Shown in pieces: positions 32,610 to 44,900 of a stretch of 64,000 nucleotides of DNA. The stretch comes from Paracamarosporium sp. OC-R06-R3. Taxonomy: Eukaryota; Ascomycota; Dothideomycetes; Pleosporales; Didymosphaeriaceae. A program made the translations under genes and the position numbers. Where the stretch lies: positions 153,563-217,562 of the forward strand of contig JACVRA010000200.1 in the NCBI GenBank assembly GCA_019828545.1, written 5' to 3'. The notes under the pieces were generated by a model. That model made no database searches. It saw only the letters and a list, made by a program, of their open reading frames with translations, and was not told where the DNA came from. The stretch's first letter is position 1; every line of letters starts with the position of its first letter.

Positions 32610-34231
32610 TTACAACACCTCAACTTCAGTCGTCTTCATAATTCCTTTGTGTAACGGCAGGATACTTTCATCACTCTCCGCTGCGCGACTCGCCCTGCTT
32701 CTGTGGCCAAGGTATGCAACTGCGCCCTCCTTGTAACCCTCTTCAAGGCTATCAAGTGCGCTTTTCGAACGGCTACCCTTCATTTCATCCATTGCATATG
32801 ATTGATTTGTACCACTACGATCTTGCTGTTTCAAGTAGCCGTTTGAGTGTAGTGGTCGGGAGCGGGGCCCGCTATTAGCGTAGCGAGAACCGTACGCCTC
32901 ACCGGATGTGAGAGCGGAGACGACGCCGAAGAATCCTGCAAAGAGAGGTTTGAGTGTTGGTAGGCATGCGGCCGTAATACCGACGTTGCATTCGATTCTG
33001 ATTCGAGATTAGTAGTGACAACAAGTATTGAGGAGGAGCGGGAGCGACGAACTGTTGCCAGATGTAGTACCAAGCGCCTTCGCCCGACCAATCTTTTTCG
33101 TCAAAGAAATGGTATTGAAGAGGTATTTTGTAGACAGCTGTTCCGCAGGCACTGAAGGCTATTAGTTCCGATCTTGAGCATCGGCTAGTCCTGTGAAAGG
33201 CGTACAAAAGACCCAGTCCTAAGACGATGCACAACGATATCCTAGTTCGAAGGTTGGTTTGCAGCTTCCAGATCATGGGAATAGGCATTATGGCCAGGAG
33301 CAGATCGGTGAATAGATTGAACGCTGACTTCCTTATTAGCAGTGGTAGCTTGCGTGTGTACTTTCTGGGTGTAGAAAAAGCGTACTCGAATTCCAAACGC
33401 CAGTATTTCTGAATGTTGTGGATGAGTAGCACTTGGCCGTCCTGATCTTGTAAGCGTTTTTGTCGTATCTGGTTGTAAACCGTGTCTCACCCCATTGGAG
33501 GCCGCAAGGTAAAATCCCAGGCCGCCGCCACAGGGATGCATTGTAAAATGAGCGAGAGGACAGATCCAATCGCAAACAGAACAAGGACCACTATGAAATG
33601 CTTTTTTAGCGCAAGTTCGACAGCTATGAGTTTTCGGCTCACCCATAATAGTATACAGCACCCATCGCCATACGCGGCGGTGATCCACCAGCCGAAGCAG
33701 GAAGCAAGCAATGGAGAGCTTAATGCTAGCGTACGCAATGACCATCAACCACGAGTACCACCAAGCTACCCGGAAAAACTTGCTCATATTTTCAGGATGA
33801 ACATAGCTGAAGTATTCGACGTGGTGGCCAACTCCCAGGCTCACAAGTCTTGTGAAGAGAGCGAAGCACGTCGCGCTGAGCACCTAGAGCAATCAGCACT
33901 GACTGATTTCTGGCGAAAAAGTGAATATCGAACGATAATGTACACACCGCTGCAATCATCATAATCCAATCTCCACGCAGTCAGTGTGAGCCATTGATTT
34001 GGGGCGAGCAAACATACCGTCAGTACCGAAACTCTTCCGCATGATAGCCCTGACATACACACGCATCAAAATGGTCAACATCGCAAGACTAAATAGCGTC
34101 CCGTTAACTGCCATCATTTTGGGGGCATCATTCTCCTCCAAATACGCTGTTGAAGGGGGTGGCGGCAGAGAGAACGCTTCCTGCCTTGCAGAAAGCGTAC
34201 GGATCATCCTTACCGCCCGAGCGATCGACAT
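32610..34231 (-). CDS. Rhodopsin-domain (PTH11-like) integral membrane protein
   Basis: Eight minus-strand exons in transcript order are 34231-34018, 33970-33948, 33883-33643, 33590-33491, 33441-33386, 33323-33206, 33151-33053 and 32997-32610, giving 412 aa. All seven introns (47-64 nt) were placed by phase and family conservation. This is the fungal seven-helix 'rhodopsin domain' family that includes PTH11-like candidate receptors. Family marks are DDWIMMIAAV at the exon 1/2/3 joins, YASIKLSIACFLLRL, AKCYSSTTFRNTGVWN, FNLFTDLLLAIMPIPMIWKLQ and VGITAACLPTLKPLF. The roughly 90-residue cytosolic tail is polar (Ser/Glu/Lys-rich). Exon 2 is only 23 bases. Ligand and function unknown. Confidence 0.87.
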
Positions 34232-36324
34232 AGAAAATAATAACAGAAAAGGTTATGGATGTCAATCTTTGACCAGAAACGAAGTTCTTGTGCGACATGA
34301 TAACTATGCACATGATTGTCAGAACAGTTTCCCAACCGATGGAGACGAAGGGGCACGGTAGAAGTGGAATTTTAAGGATTCCATGCAGGTGCAGGAATAA
34401 AGTTCCGTGTTTCTTCGCCAAAAGGAAATTTCTAAGAGAGTCGGCTGGCCCACCCGGAGTGGGATGGTGTCAGTGCGTACAGGTTTCAGTTGATGAGCCG
34501 CAGCTTGGTTCTATACAGCCGTGTATTGGACGAAATTATTCCCCGGCAGTCACTCAGCAAATAGCCACACGTTTATGAAGATGCATATCATGCAACAATA
34601 TGCGGAAATAGAGAACATGACAATCCTTCCCCTATACACGAACCATGACCCGCTACCTTGGAATCATTTTGTATCGCTGCGAAAGCCTCTCGTCTTCTTT
34701 TCACATCTTCGTGTCTGGCTATGATCTGACCGTATGGATGTAAATCACAAAAGACACCGAGGGGCGTTTCCGGGAGCAGAAAGGGTTCGCTCGTCCCGAC
34801 GAGCCACAAGCGACCACAATAATACTCTAGCCTCACAAAAAGGGCAGCCACTTCGAAATTCGGTCCATTTGACACTGATTGGAGCACCGTCGCGCAAATA
34901 TACCTCCAAACGAATAAAAAGATCATTGATCGTGTACGGAACTGTAGAGGATTTAGAAGGATTGGAAGGGTGGCTACAACAATGTTTGTATGGGACTCGC
35001 CCTTTGCACACCTGGTAAAACCTTCTAGATCCTCCCAACACAAGGTACTTGAACTAGAAGGTACTGTACGCTCGGTTAGCCAACAATGATAGGTGTCCCG
35101 CGCTTGCCAAGTGTTTGCGCTTGCGCTTGCGCGTATTCTCCGCATAACCAACCTGGTGAGGATGGTATATGGCGTGATTGAGCGATTATGTCAGCAGGGA
35201 TCCCCAATGTTCGCCTAGCCGGCAACGGGAGCGAACCCGCATGGCAGAGCTGAGGGTTAAAAAGTCTGACAGGCGGAAAGGGTCGATTGTACCAATGAAG
35301 TGGTATGTAATCTCGCATGCCTCTTGCGGTTTCGCTGAACGCCACGTTGGATTCGAACCGAGGCGACTGTGCCGCATGACTGCGGCCGTTCTCGTTCCCG
35401 GCGGCATTTACGATATGCTATATGGAGTACGCGCAATGGAGGTGTAGTAACTCTGAGGTATTGTTCGCATAGATCTGTTTCCAGTCGATCGCACTTGTGT
35501 CAGAGTACTGGCACTTGCGATGGTTGCGCGCGCCATCGGCGGCTGCTCCCGCGGATCTGTTCGCGGTAAATCGGCCCAGTAGCCCGGTCCCCAGACGTTC
35601 ACGGGTGACACCTACCTTTCTTAGACTAGCTCCGCGGCTCCGAGGAAAACAACCACTTAAAGATACACGACCGCTAAAATGACAACTCAACTGTCTCCAT
35701 CTTTAGCGCGGAGCCATCCCACGCTCAGGCCATGTAACCCTTTCTCTTTAGGGTAAGGGTTGATTTTGACGGACCGCCGTGGCGAGCTCTCCGCTCTTCT
35801 AGAACCTAGATGTATACGCGTCGGAATAGCAAAGGAGAAAAACCTCCGATGACGCTGCAATGCAAATGAGCGAGAACACATCTGCAATATTGGTCAACCC
35901 CTTTTGGGTCCCTTGGCCGCCCAAACTAAACTTTGGTAGGCTGTGTCACTACCATGCATCAATTCAACATCCCGAAGACCTTCAAGCCAACCCCACTTGA
36001 GGAGCTTCTGCTGATGATATTGACAGACTGACTGTCTTACTCCACAGCTATCCCTGGATAGGGCATAGAGGAATTAGGTGTCGAAGCTTCGTACCCAGTT
36101 CGCATCCCTATCTCTCCGGTATTTAAACGGAACCGAAGTCGGGCAGCTTGCTACCTGTACTTTCATTGCTCTCCTTTATCTCTAATCTTAATATTTATTT
36201 CGTTTAATCAAATCACGACACTGACCTGGTCGTGCGAGCCTTCATTGTTCCATACTTCAACGCCAACGGCGCCTGCTATCATCATTTATACTCAACACGC
36301 TTTCAGCACTATCAATCGCAAATA
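34232..36324. other. 2.1-kb intergenic region
   Basis: No domain-bearing ORF. Several overlapping short frames run on both strands between 34.5 and 35.9 kb, none recognisable. Two spots resemble T-arms of tRNAs on the minus strand but do not fold properly (see rejected items). The right end contains the tyrosinase promoter, with a TATTTAAA element near 36119. Confidence 0.5.
36119..36126 (+). promoter_or_regulatory. TATA-like element of the tyrosinase gene
   Basis: A TATTTAAA sequence about 200 bases upstream of the ATG at 36325, followed by a pyrimidine-rich stretch (CTCTCCTTTATCTC) typical of fungal transcription starts. Position-based inference. Confidence 0.35.
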
Positions 36325-37640
36325 ATGCGAGGGGTGCTACAAGCGGCCTGGTTTCTGCCATTGGCATTAGGGAGTGCCCTTCCTCCTCAGGAGGGCAAGG
36401 AGTTTGAGAAGAGGTCATTTGATCTTGTAGACGACATTCTCGCTGGCTTAGGTAGCATTAAGCAGGATCTCATGGCTGGCGGTGCTGCCATCAACCAGCA
36501 GCTCTATCAGGCTACTCAGAAGCCGGCTCAATACAAGAATTGCAACCCCACTAACATTCAGGTCCGACAAGAATGGTATGTCTAAGCTTTTCACGATGAA
36601 GATTGCGTTCGAGACTGACAGAACTTAGGTCGACTTTTACTACAACGGAGAAGAAGGCTTACATCAGTGCGGTCCAGTGTTTGGCAAAGCTGCCTCCAAA
36701 GACATCCAAGGAAGTATGCCCCGGATGCCAAAACCGCTATGACGACTTCGTTGCAACCCACATCCAACAAACGTTTACCATCCATGTAACAGGCAACTTC
36801 CTAACTTGGCACCGATATTTTACTTGGGCTTTTGAACAGACTCTACGCAAGGAGTGCGGCTACAAGGGCACCCAGCCATACTACAGCTACTCTCGATGGT
36901 ATAAAGACCCCACGACGTCACCCCTGCTCGACGGCTCTGATACTTCGATCTCCGGACAGGGTGCCAAAGGCTGCAACAACCAGACATTCACGGGTATCCC
37001 TCTCAATACTGATGTCAAGATCAAGATTCCACACGGTCCAGGAGGTGGATGTATCACTTCTGGCCCTTTCAAGGACTGGAAGATGAACCTCGGACCTCTG
37101 TTCCCTGGATCTACCTGCACACCTCCAAACCCAAATCAGGATTACACTAAACCAGGCTACGGTTTGGGTTACAACCCTCGCTGCCTTACACGCGATATAT
37201 CTAGCTTCACGGGTGAAGGGTGGCTCAAGGACGACGACATTGTTTCACTCCTCAAGAGCGAGACCTACCAATCCTTCTGGGAGACTCTTCAAGGTGGAGC
37301 TCCCCCAAACAACTTTATCAACAACTTCATGGGTGTGCATACCGCAGGGCACTTTATCCTCGGTGGCGACCCAGCTGGAGACTTCACCTCATCCCCCGGC
37401 GACCCTTTTTTCTTCTTCCATCATGCGTCAGTCGATAGACTGTACTGGACTTGGCAGAACCTTAAACCCGCTGAGCGTATCAACACTATCTATGGCGGTA
37501 CCGCAATGTCCGATCTCTCTTCTCCAGCTGCAACGCTTGAGGACCCGCTAGATATGGGTGCTGCATACCCGGGAGTCATCACTATCAGGGATGCTTCGAA
37601 CACTATGGGCGGTGTACCGTTCTGCTATACGTATATATAG
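36325..37640 (+). CDS. Secreted tyrosinase-family type-3 copper oxidase
   Basis: Exons 36325-36575 and 36629-37640 give 420 aa. A type-3 dicopper enzyme oxidising phenols or catechols. A signal peptide covers about 1-18 and a Lys-Arg pair at 29-30 could be a Kex2 site. CuA ligands are H128, H136 and H145 (the last in FLTWHRYF). CuB ligands are H321 and H325 (HTAGH) and H349 in DPFFFFHHASVDRLYW, matching the tyrosinase signature. There are several Cys pairs and the conserved C-terminal YTYI end. It lacks the long C-terminal lid domain of latent tyrosinases, as in short secreted fungal forms used in pigment or secondary metabolism (for example UstQ or AsqI types). Reading phase across the 53-nt intron restores RQEWSTF. 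Tail-to-tail with a methyltransferase. Substrate unknown. Confidence 0.93.
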
Positions 37641-37964
37641 TCGGTTTTGTACATAAAATCTTGTGTTATCATTGATTGGGCGTTAAATCACCATCTTTTT
37701 ACTTTCAAATTATTTTCGCCATGACACGATGATGGTAAACTGCCTACATTAAGCTCCGCGTATGGTAGAAAGCAGCTTGGTTAGTTCCCTAACATGGTAC
37801 TAGAGGCTAATGTCGTATCTCGTACGCTGGGCATGGTGTTCTTTTCAAGTAGTGGTATCCCTTGCTCCCGCATGGTCATGAGAAGAAGCGAAACCCGGTG
37901 GATGCCATAAATATAAATTTATGCTAGAGTAATCAAAAAATATGTTTGTGTAGGTATACTATGC
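37641..37964. other. Convergent spacer between tyrosinase and methyltransferase
   Basis: AT-rich 3' flanking DNA of two convergent genes. No ORF. Confidence 0.5.
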
Positions 37965-38951
37965 CTATATAGATTTCTTGCCAATAACAGTCCAACGTGT
38001 AAATGCCCAACAAGATCTTTCTCGCGTCTCTCTCGCCACCTCTGGCATCAATGCTTTCAGTCTCTCGGAAACATCTTCGTTTTGCATTTTCCGCACCACA
38101 AGTTCGTGGAGAACTAAGCCGCACTCGTGCATTGCAAACGCTAGGTGAAAGGGTGCATCGCGGACATCAGGTTTCACTTCTTCAAAACCTTCATGCTCGA
38201 ACAAGGCCACGAGGTTCGGGACCCAAGCAGACCTTAATCTTATGTCTTGGGCGAGGGATATTTCATGCAACTGACTCAATGCCTTTATTGGGTTGTCTGG
38301 GCGGATTTTCTCGATACGAGATGACGAAACGTCTGCCTCACACCACTGTAGGTGTCCACCAGGCTCTGTAGGGAATATGCTATTAGTTAATGCAACTCAA
38401 CATGGAATGGGGAAAGATAGGCATACTTAGTAATTTGCGTAGTCTAGCTAGAACGTTTGGTATGTCTTCCTTCTTCAGGACGAAGGCAAAATTTCTTATA
38501 TTAATCACATCGTATACGCCATCTAACTCCTTAGGAGGCTCCGTAAATATGTTCCAGTGTCGCAGAGTTACATTAGCCGGAAGCCACTCTGATGGTGGCG
38601 TTGCATTGAAGGAAACGTCCAGTCCATCGAACTGGACAGTGGGCGGTAAACGCTTTGACAGATCGGTGAGCCATATTCTGCCCTTCCATTAGTTGAAACC
38701 CGCCGGCTTCGCGCAACATTTACCCAGTTCCTGTTCCGACGTCCGCAACCCGAAGGTGGTCTTTTCCCACAGGAATATCTGGATGTGTGTAGTATCCAAA
38801 TAATTCTATCCAGAGATAATGCTGCAGGTTGATCCTGGAACGATCAGAATTTGGAATAAGACAATTTCTACGACACAAGGCTGAAGGAAATGACATACCG
38901 ATTATTGTCTAGATAATCCCGCGTCAAGACATATTTTGGACCTGAAGCCAT
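37965..38951 (-). CDS. SAM-dependent methyltransferase (LaeA/UMTA-like)
   Basis: Minus-strand exons in transcript order are 38951-38899, 38834-38724, 38677-38427 and 38365-37965, giving 271 aa. It opens with YVLTRDYLDNNRINLQHYLW, the fungal UMTA/LaeA-like N-terminus. SAM motif I, DVGTGTGIW (49-57), appears only after the 46-nt second intron is removed. GLDVSFNATPPSEWLP and YDVINIRNFAF correspond to motifs II and III, and LLKPGGHLQW is the post-motif joined by intron 3. Such enzymes methylate small molecules in secondary metabolism or act as LaeA-type regulators; this one is short and looks metabolic. The ATG at 38951 is chosen because homology begins there. An open frame extends 77 codons further upstream but lacks family similarity. 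Confidence 0.87.
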
Positions 38952-39509
38952 CTTGTAGAGCCAATAGAAGAAAGATGTTGCACCCACAGAGACAAAGTTA
39001 AAGTAGGAGCTTATGAGGTCCTGCGAGATAAGTATATGGATGAGAGGTTGGTTACATGCATGGTAAGCCATGATCGCTCGTTGCCCCGCTCGATGGAAAA
39101 ATACAAAAAGGCTGAATGAGTGGTTTGACCGGACTCTGTACTCCCCGAGAACCCATACCCTTACAGGGGATGCTTTGGGCAAGTAACACTAAGCTAGATG
39201 ACTGCAGATCTATCATCCACCCTTGTACCCTGGTCGATGCGCTGCCACCGCCACATACATGCAGCATGCACGCACATCGTCCATGACTTTGTACACCGGT
39301 AATATTATTACGCTTGGCCGAAGCCTGATACACATATATGGTGGCAAAGTGCGTCATATCATGTTCTCGACGTCCGTTGAATATAGTACGCATTATTTTC
39401 GATCCGGAACAACTATACTAAAACTAATTGGTATAATCCTCCGTTCCTCCTCAGACTTTATGTACTTCTCTATCTTGTTAACATCCTTCGACTCTGCCGT
39501 TATTCCATC
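38952..39509. other. Divergent upstream region
   Basis: Between the methyltransferase start (minus) and the decayed Rhodopsin-family gene (plus). Short frames on both strands carry no domain. Confidence 0.45.
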
Positions 39510-40890
39510 ATGTCGTTCATTGCGATGCCAGTTACACGAAAATGCTGGAAGTTGTTTGTGACAATTTGTGTTCTACATGCCCATACACTTGCCATTCTTT
39601 GTCTTCGATTTATATCACGATATATGATGAAGATAACGCTTGGATGGGATGATGTATTCACTACTGCGGCTGCTATAGCCTCAACGAGTATGCTGGGAGT
39701 GTTTAGCTCATGTAAAGAAGCTGCATTGTGCGCCCTAACCTATGTTGACATTCTTGCAACTCGATTCTATTCTAGATTTGCGCACCCTCATTAATGCTTT
39801 CGTGCAGTGATTCGAAGTGGCTTAGGCCACCCAGCGTCCAAAAGCATCGTCAATTACTCGTTTAACGGAAAGGTACGAGACGAGCCTTGCACACAGGTGC
39901 GGACGGCTTGCCAGATGCCACAGGCTTATACCAACCCTCTCACACCGAAAGAAACAAAGACTTACTTACCTCTGCAGGCCAACCTTGCAAATCAGGTTCT
40001 TTACGGATCTGGTATCATATGTGCTAGAATGGGCGCTGCCTTCCTCTATCTGAGGGTTTTTGTCAACAAGAGACTGCAGAAAACTACAAAGATATTCATG
40101 GTCATTTCGTCTACACTCGTTATGGCGGTCACTTTATGGGACATATTTATATGTCAGCCTGTCAGTGTTAACTGAACATTGAGGTCTGAAGGACGATGTG
40201 GTGACCGGAAAGCTCCATACATGACTGCTGGTATCATAGGGATCCTGAGTGATATCGTGGCTCTAGTATTACCAATGCCTTTGATTTGGCGATTGAATAC
40301 CCAACGATCAAAAAAAATCAGCTTGCAATGTCTGTTTGCTTTTGGTCTAAGGTATATATTTCCATCTTTCAAGGGCGAACCAAGTTGATGAAATGCAACA
40401 GTACTGCTGCTGTATCCGCATGGCGGCTTGCATCGCTGTATACGAGGTAAGCGGCATCCGCCTCCTTCCAATCCTCTACTTGTTAACTCATAACACTAGT
40501 AATGTGGAAAACGCTCGACCACAAATAATCTTCACGGCGATACTGGAGATGGATCTCGTGGTTATATGTGCAAGCGTACCCGTTATCTACCCTCTTCTCG
40601 CGTGATGCTGTTTACGCAGAAAGGAAAGCAATCCGTACAGATCAAGAGAACGAGTATCATCATTGTCAAACCACGTTACACGGATTTTTGGGGCGACGAA
40701 GAAACGTGAACACAGGAGACCTTTTGATCCTCTCGACGACTCCGTTGAGAATATAAATCTGAACGAAATACGTCTCGACACTAGTTTTACGATAGAAGAA
40801 GAGATAAGTCATCTACCAAGGTATTCTGGTGGCCCTGAGGCCTCTCATCGCTACGGAAAACTCTCAGAAATCCCGGCAGGAAATGTGTGA
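39510..40890 (+). pseudogene. Decayed Rhodopsin-domain (PTH11-like) membrane protein gene
   Basis: Plus-strand remnants of the same family as 32610-34231. The ATG at 39510 begins an exon to 39711 that joins in phase to 39808 (LGWDDVF, then GLGHPASK). A likely 51-nt in-frame intron begins at 39873. The core (VLYGSGIICARMGAAFLYLRVF) then runs into an in-frame TGA at 40171-40173, after ICQPVSVN and before the conserved GRCGD, where the family has Trp. Downstream, ILSDIVALVLPMPLIWRL and LVVICASVPVIYPLL are still readable, but the join after FAFGL fits no GT-AG pair in phase. A tail-like frame ends at 40890. The stop plus the phase break argue for a pseudogene. A badly understood intron pattern remains possible. 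Confidence 0.6.
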
Positions 40891-41982
40891 TATCGTTGCT
40901 GATAGAATTCCTCGCACACGGAAATAACACACAAGAACATTTCCGTACCAATCGAGAAATTGTTTTAATAGATTTTCAAATAAACCAAGATAATTAATAT
41001 TTGTCTTAGTATAGGTTAGTCGAAGACTAGGGAAATTAAGGATTGATGATCACAATGGCGGAATCCGTTTCCCTTGCAACATGAGCATCTTCTTATGCAA
41101 CGAAAAGCTTTACATGCGGCGTAGCCTGGCTGAAGGCAAACGATGTCTCATACGAACCATCGAAGTGGTAATTTACCCAACCGATGCGGCGTAGTATCCC
41201 CTCGACGCATACAGAAGCAGTCCCTAATAAACATGTACGAAAGGAGTGGTCATTTACCCAGCCAATGTTCCGCAGCAGCTGCTACGCTCGTGGCATCGGA
41301 CTTGAGCTGCTGGGTTTTTAACCCCAAACGTGGGGTGGGCGGACGGGAGCGGCACGAAGTGCATGCAGCATGCAGACGCAAACAGCATTTCGGACTCTGT
41401 TCCTCAAGGCAGCCAAATGCCACCCAATTCTGAGGAGTAGCTTATCATCTCCCTATGTTACCTTGACGTAATTGATATAGTACGTGTCATCATGACCATG
41501 AATATGCACGAGGTTTGCACTACCCCGGCGGAGTTGGCTAGGATATATATTGATGGTGTGATTAGACCTACATGATAGTGGCCTAAAAATGTTCTAGGCG
41601 ACTGCTGCAGACGTCCCCACGGGCTGCGACTGTACTAAGGGCACGAAACACTACGACCTTTTCGTACTGTTGGCTGGGAATAAGATACGCAAAGAAACCC
41701 ACGGGTATGGGAACAATGAAACCTAATAAAAGCATTAGCTCGTCGAAGCTGACTCCGATGCATATTAATTTTGTGGGTATGGGTGTCAAGCTCCCTCAGT
41801 AAGCTGTGTTAAAACTGGCCATTCAGAGAATACCTCAAGGGATGGGAACCCCGAATAATGCATATGTGAGGGGTGATCGATCCCTATCACACACCCAATA
41901 CAATGAATAGCCTCCATTGCATGGCTTCTTGTCACTTTCTCCTCTTTCCCAGTTCGAATCACCTCTGCGTCAAGTTTGCAAA
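40891..41982. other. 1.1-kb intergenic region
   Basis: No recognisable gene. It contains an imperfect duplication of about 26 bases (41164-41190 and 41245-41273; core TTTACCCARCC) and, at the right end, the upstream region of the PKS relic. Confidence 0.45.
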
Positions 41983-44900
41983 ATGTCGAGATCCACGTCC
42001 CCTGATATTCATCGTGTCATGCCAATTGCAGTGGTTGGCATGGCATGTCGCTTCTCAGGCCCTGCTACAAGGACTGAGATACTCTGAAAGATGTTAGCTG
42101 AAGGCCTTGATGCTTGGTCGAATAAAGCTCCTCATAGATTCTCCATGGAATCATTCTGGCACCCCAACCCTGAGAATGTTGGCACGGTAGGTATTGCGTC
42201 GTACTGAACCATCGCCGTAATTACTCGGTAGTTTAATGCATATTGGAGTACGCTGAGAACATGTATTAGTTTACTACGAGTGGTCTACACTTGTTGAAGC
42301 AAGACCCAGCACTATTTGATGCTGACTTCTTCGGGGTTAACAATATCGAGGCTGCCGCAATGGACCCTCAACAACGCATTCTCCTCGAAGTTGCATACGA
42401 AGCTACCGAAAATGCCGGGATGTCCTTGGAAAGTTTGCGTGGCTCTGATACTGCGGTGTACTGCTCATCAAGCAATTGTGACTATGAGACCATGATGAGC
42501 CGATCGCCTGAAACGGCACCGAGGTGTGTCACATCCATTTTGATAGAATTTCCATTACAAAAATCTCTAAAAGAATGTACTACGGAGATTTAAAGATTGT
42601 ATCAAAGACTAACCCTCTCAGCCATCGTTTCACGGGCACAGGTCGAGCCATTCTGGCGAACCGGATTTCCCACTGTTTTGATCTTAGAGGCCCAAGCATC
42701 GAATTAGATACAGCATGCTCAAGTGGACTTGTCGCAACTCATGAAGCTTGCAAAGCAATCCGTTGTGGAGAATCTAAAATAGCTCTCGTTGGCGGTGCGA
42801 ACCTGATCCTCGACCCCGATCTAGTCTCCACAATGTCTGCGGCAGGGTATGCTTCGCAGCTAAGATATTTTCTTGATCTGCGAACATGTCGACTAACGAT
42901 GTATTAGTGTCTTGTCTCCGGAGGGTCGCTGCTACCCTTTCGATAATCGAGCGAATGGCTTTGGTCGGGCGGAAGGGGTTGCGATAATAGTCCTCAAAAG
43001 TCTCTATTCGGCGCTTCGTGATGGCGATTCTATACGCTCAGTCATTGTAGGGAGTGCCCTCAGTCAAGACAGCTATACTCCAGGAATTCTTATGCCATCG
43101 AAGGTTGCCCAGATGGCTGCCATCAAACAAGCATACCAACAAGCTGCTCTACACCCTCGTGACACTGTCTATGTGGAAGCACACGGTAAGTAAGATCAGT
43201 GACACAGTGCAAGTTTTCCTGGCTAAGCCTCTTCATAGGGACAGGAACGCTGGTAGGCGATCGAATAGAGGCTAAAGCCTTAAGTGAGGTTTTCTGTAAC
43301 GGGTCAGATAGAGATGGAGAGTTATTTATAGGAAGTATTAAGGCCAACATTGGTCATACTGAAACTGTGGCAGGATTAGCCGGAGCCATCAAATCTACCC
43401 TCATGCTAGAGAAAAGTTTCATCCCCGCGAACATCGCTTTCAAAACTCCGAGAGAGGATATCCCTTTAGAGCGATGGGGACTTTCTGTGAGTTTGTTCTT
43501 AATAAAATTGCATTATAACTTTCTTCTGACTTTCCACAGATCCCAAACAAGATGCAACCATGGCCTGTGATGAAACCAAGACGGATCTCGGTGAACAGCT
43601 TTGGATATGGCGGCACAAACGCTCATATGGTCCTTGAAAGTCTTTCCCAACATATGCAGCTGAGAAACGATATTATCTTCGATTACACAGATAACGTGGA
43701 TCAAGAACATCAAGAGGATTTGGAGGATGTACGTGAACGACCACTGCTTTTTATCCTCAGTCATACTCGTGAAGAAGGTATACGTGATATGGCTAATCAG
43801 TTTTACAAATTATTTCGCGATTTTAATTTCACCGTAAGCGGCTTCGAAAATCTTGCATACACTCTAGCCCTGCGACGCTCTATGTTCGTATGCCGATCTG
43901 CCATATTAGCACAAAATTCTGAAGAGCTTTTGCAACGCCTTCATGAAGTGGCAAACGGAGAAACAGTTTCACGCAAGGTTAGAGACCAGCATCATCTATG
44001 TCTTGTATTTACAGGTTCGTATTCTGAGATGGTACATTGTATGGGTTGCACTCACATTACACAGGTCAAGGAGCCCAGTGGCCTCAAATGGAGATTTGTC
44101 TGCTAGCGATTTATCCCGTTTTCGCTCAATCTTTGGAACGGTCCGCCAAGTGGCTACGCGAAATTGGTGCAAAGTGGGACCTTCTCCTGGAGCTAAAAGG
44201 TTATGGCTCAGAGTCGCGCTTGAATGACGCGGAGATCTCACAACCATGCTGCACCGCCTTACAAGTCGCCTTGATGGACTTACTGTGGTCGTTCAATCTC
44301 CACATTGACACCGTCTGTGGCCATTCCAGCGGCGAAATAGCTGCTGCCTATGCCGCCGGGCTCTTAGGAGCTCGAGATGCCCTGCGTATCGCCTTCTTAC
44401 GAGGAAGAGCTATTGCTCAATTCAAGTTAGAATTTCCTGAATTGGTAGGCTCCATGATGGCTGTAGGCCTATCGGCCGCGGAAGTAAAAAGGTATCTGCA
44501 TCATGCCGAGGAGTTAGTGAGTATCGCCGCGATCAACAGCCACTGTAGTGTGACTTTATCTGGAGACAAAACTACCATTCTGGCAATAAAGGATGAACTG
44601 GATATAGACGGCGTTTTCACTCGCATGCTGGCCATCGATGTTGCATATCACCACGCCCCTCATATGAAGAAGATCAGCGAGAAATGTGTAGAACAGATAG
44701 GCCAGCTCCATCCGTTCAACAAAATGCGTACTTCAAGAATGTTCTCTTCCGTCAGTGGGAAAGAAATTAGGGAGACCGATGTGAAAGCCGCCTATTGGGG
44801 TCGCAATCTGGTATGTCCAGTACTCTTTGCTGACGCTCTGAAGCAAGCGCTCTCACAGTCCAAACACGCAAGCACCCCAGAGATCGTGGTAGAAGTGGGG

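Noticed and set aside
35207..35420. Two tRNA-like T-arm sequences on the minus strand (GGTTCGAATCC near 35350 and GGGTTCGCTCCC near 35232)
   Set aside because: For the first, an acceptor-like 7-bp pairing can be drawn, but the T-stem has two mismatches and the central stem leaves a loop of wrong size. The second has a six-base T-loop and no acceptor partner. Neither gives a credible cloverleaf.
40173..42085. UGA read as Trp in this genome, because two genes have TGA at conserved Trp positions (42085-42087 and 40171-40173)
   Set aside because: Several intact genes here (UstYa-like, MBL hydrolase, permease, kinase) end in TGA at the expected C-terminus, so TGA is a normal stop.
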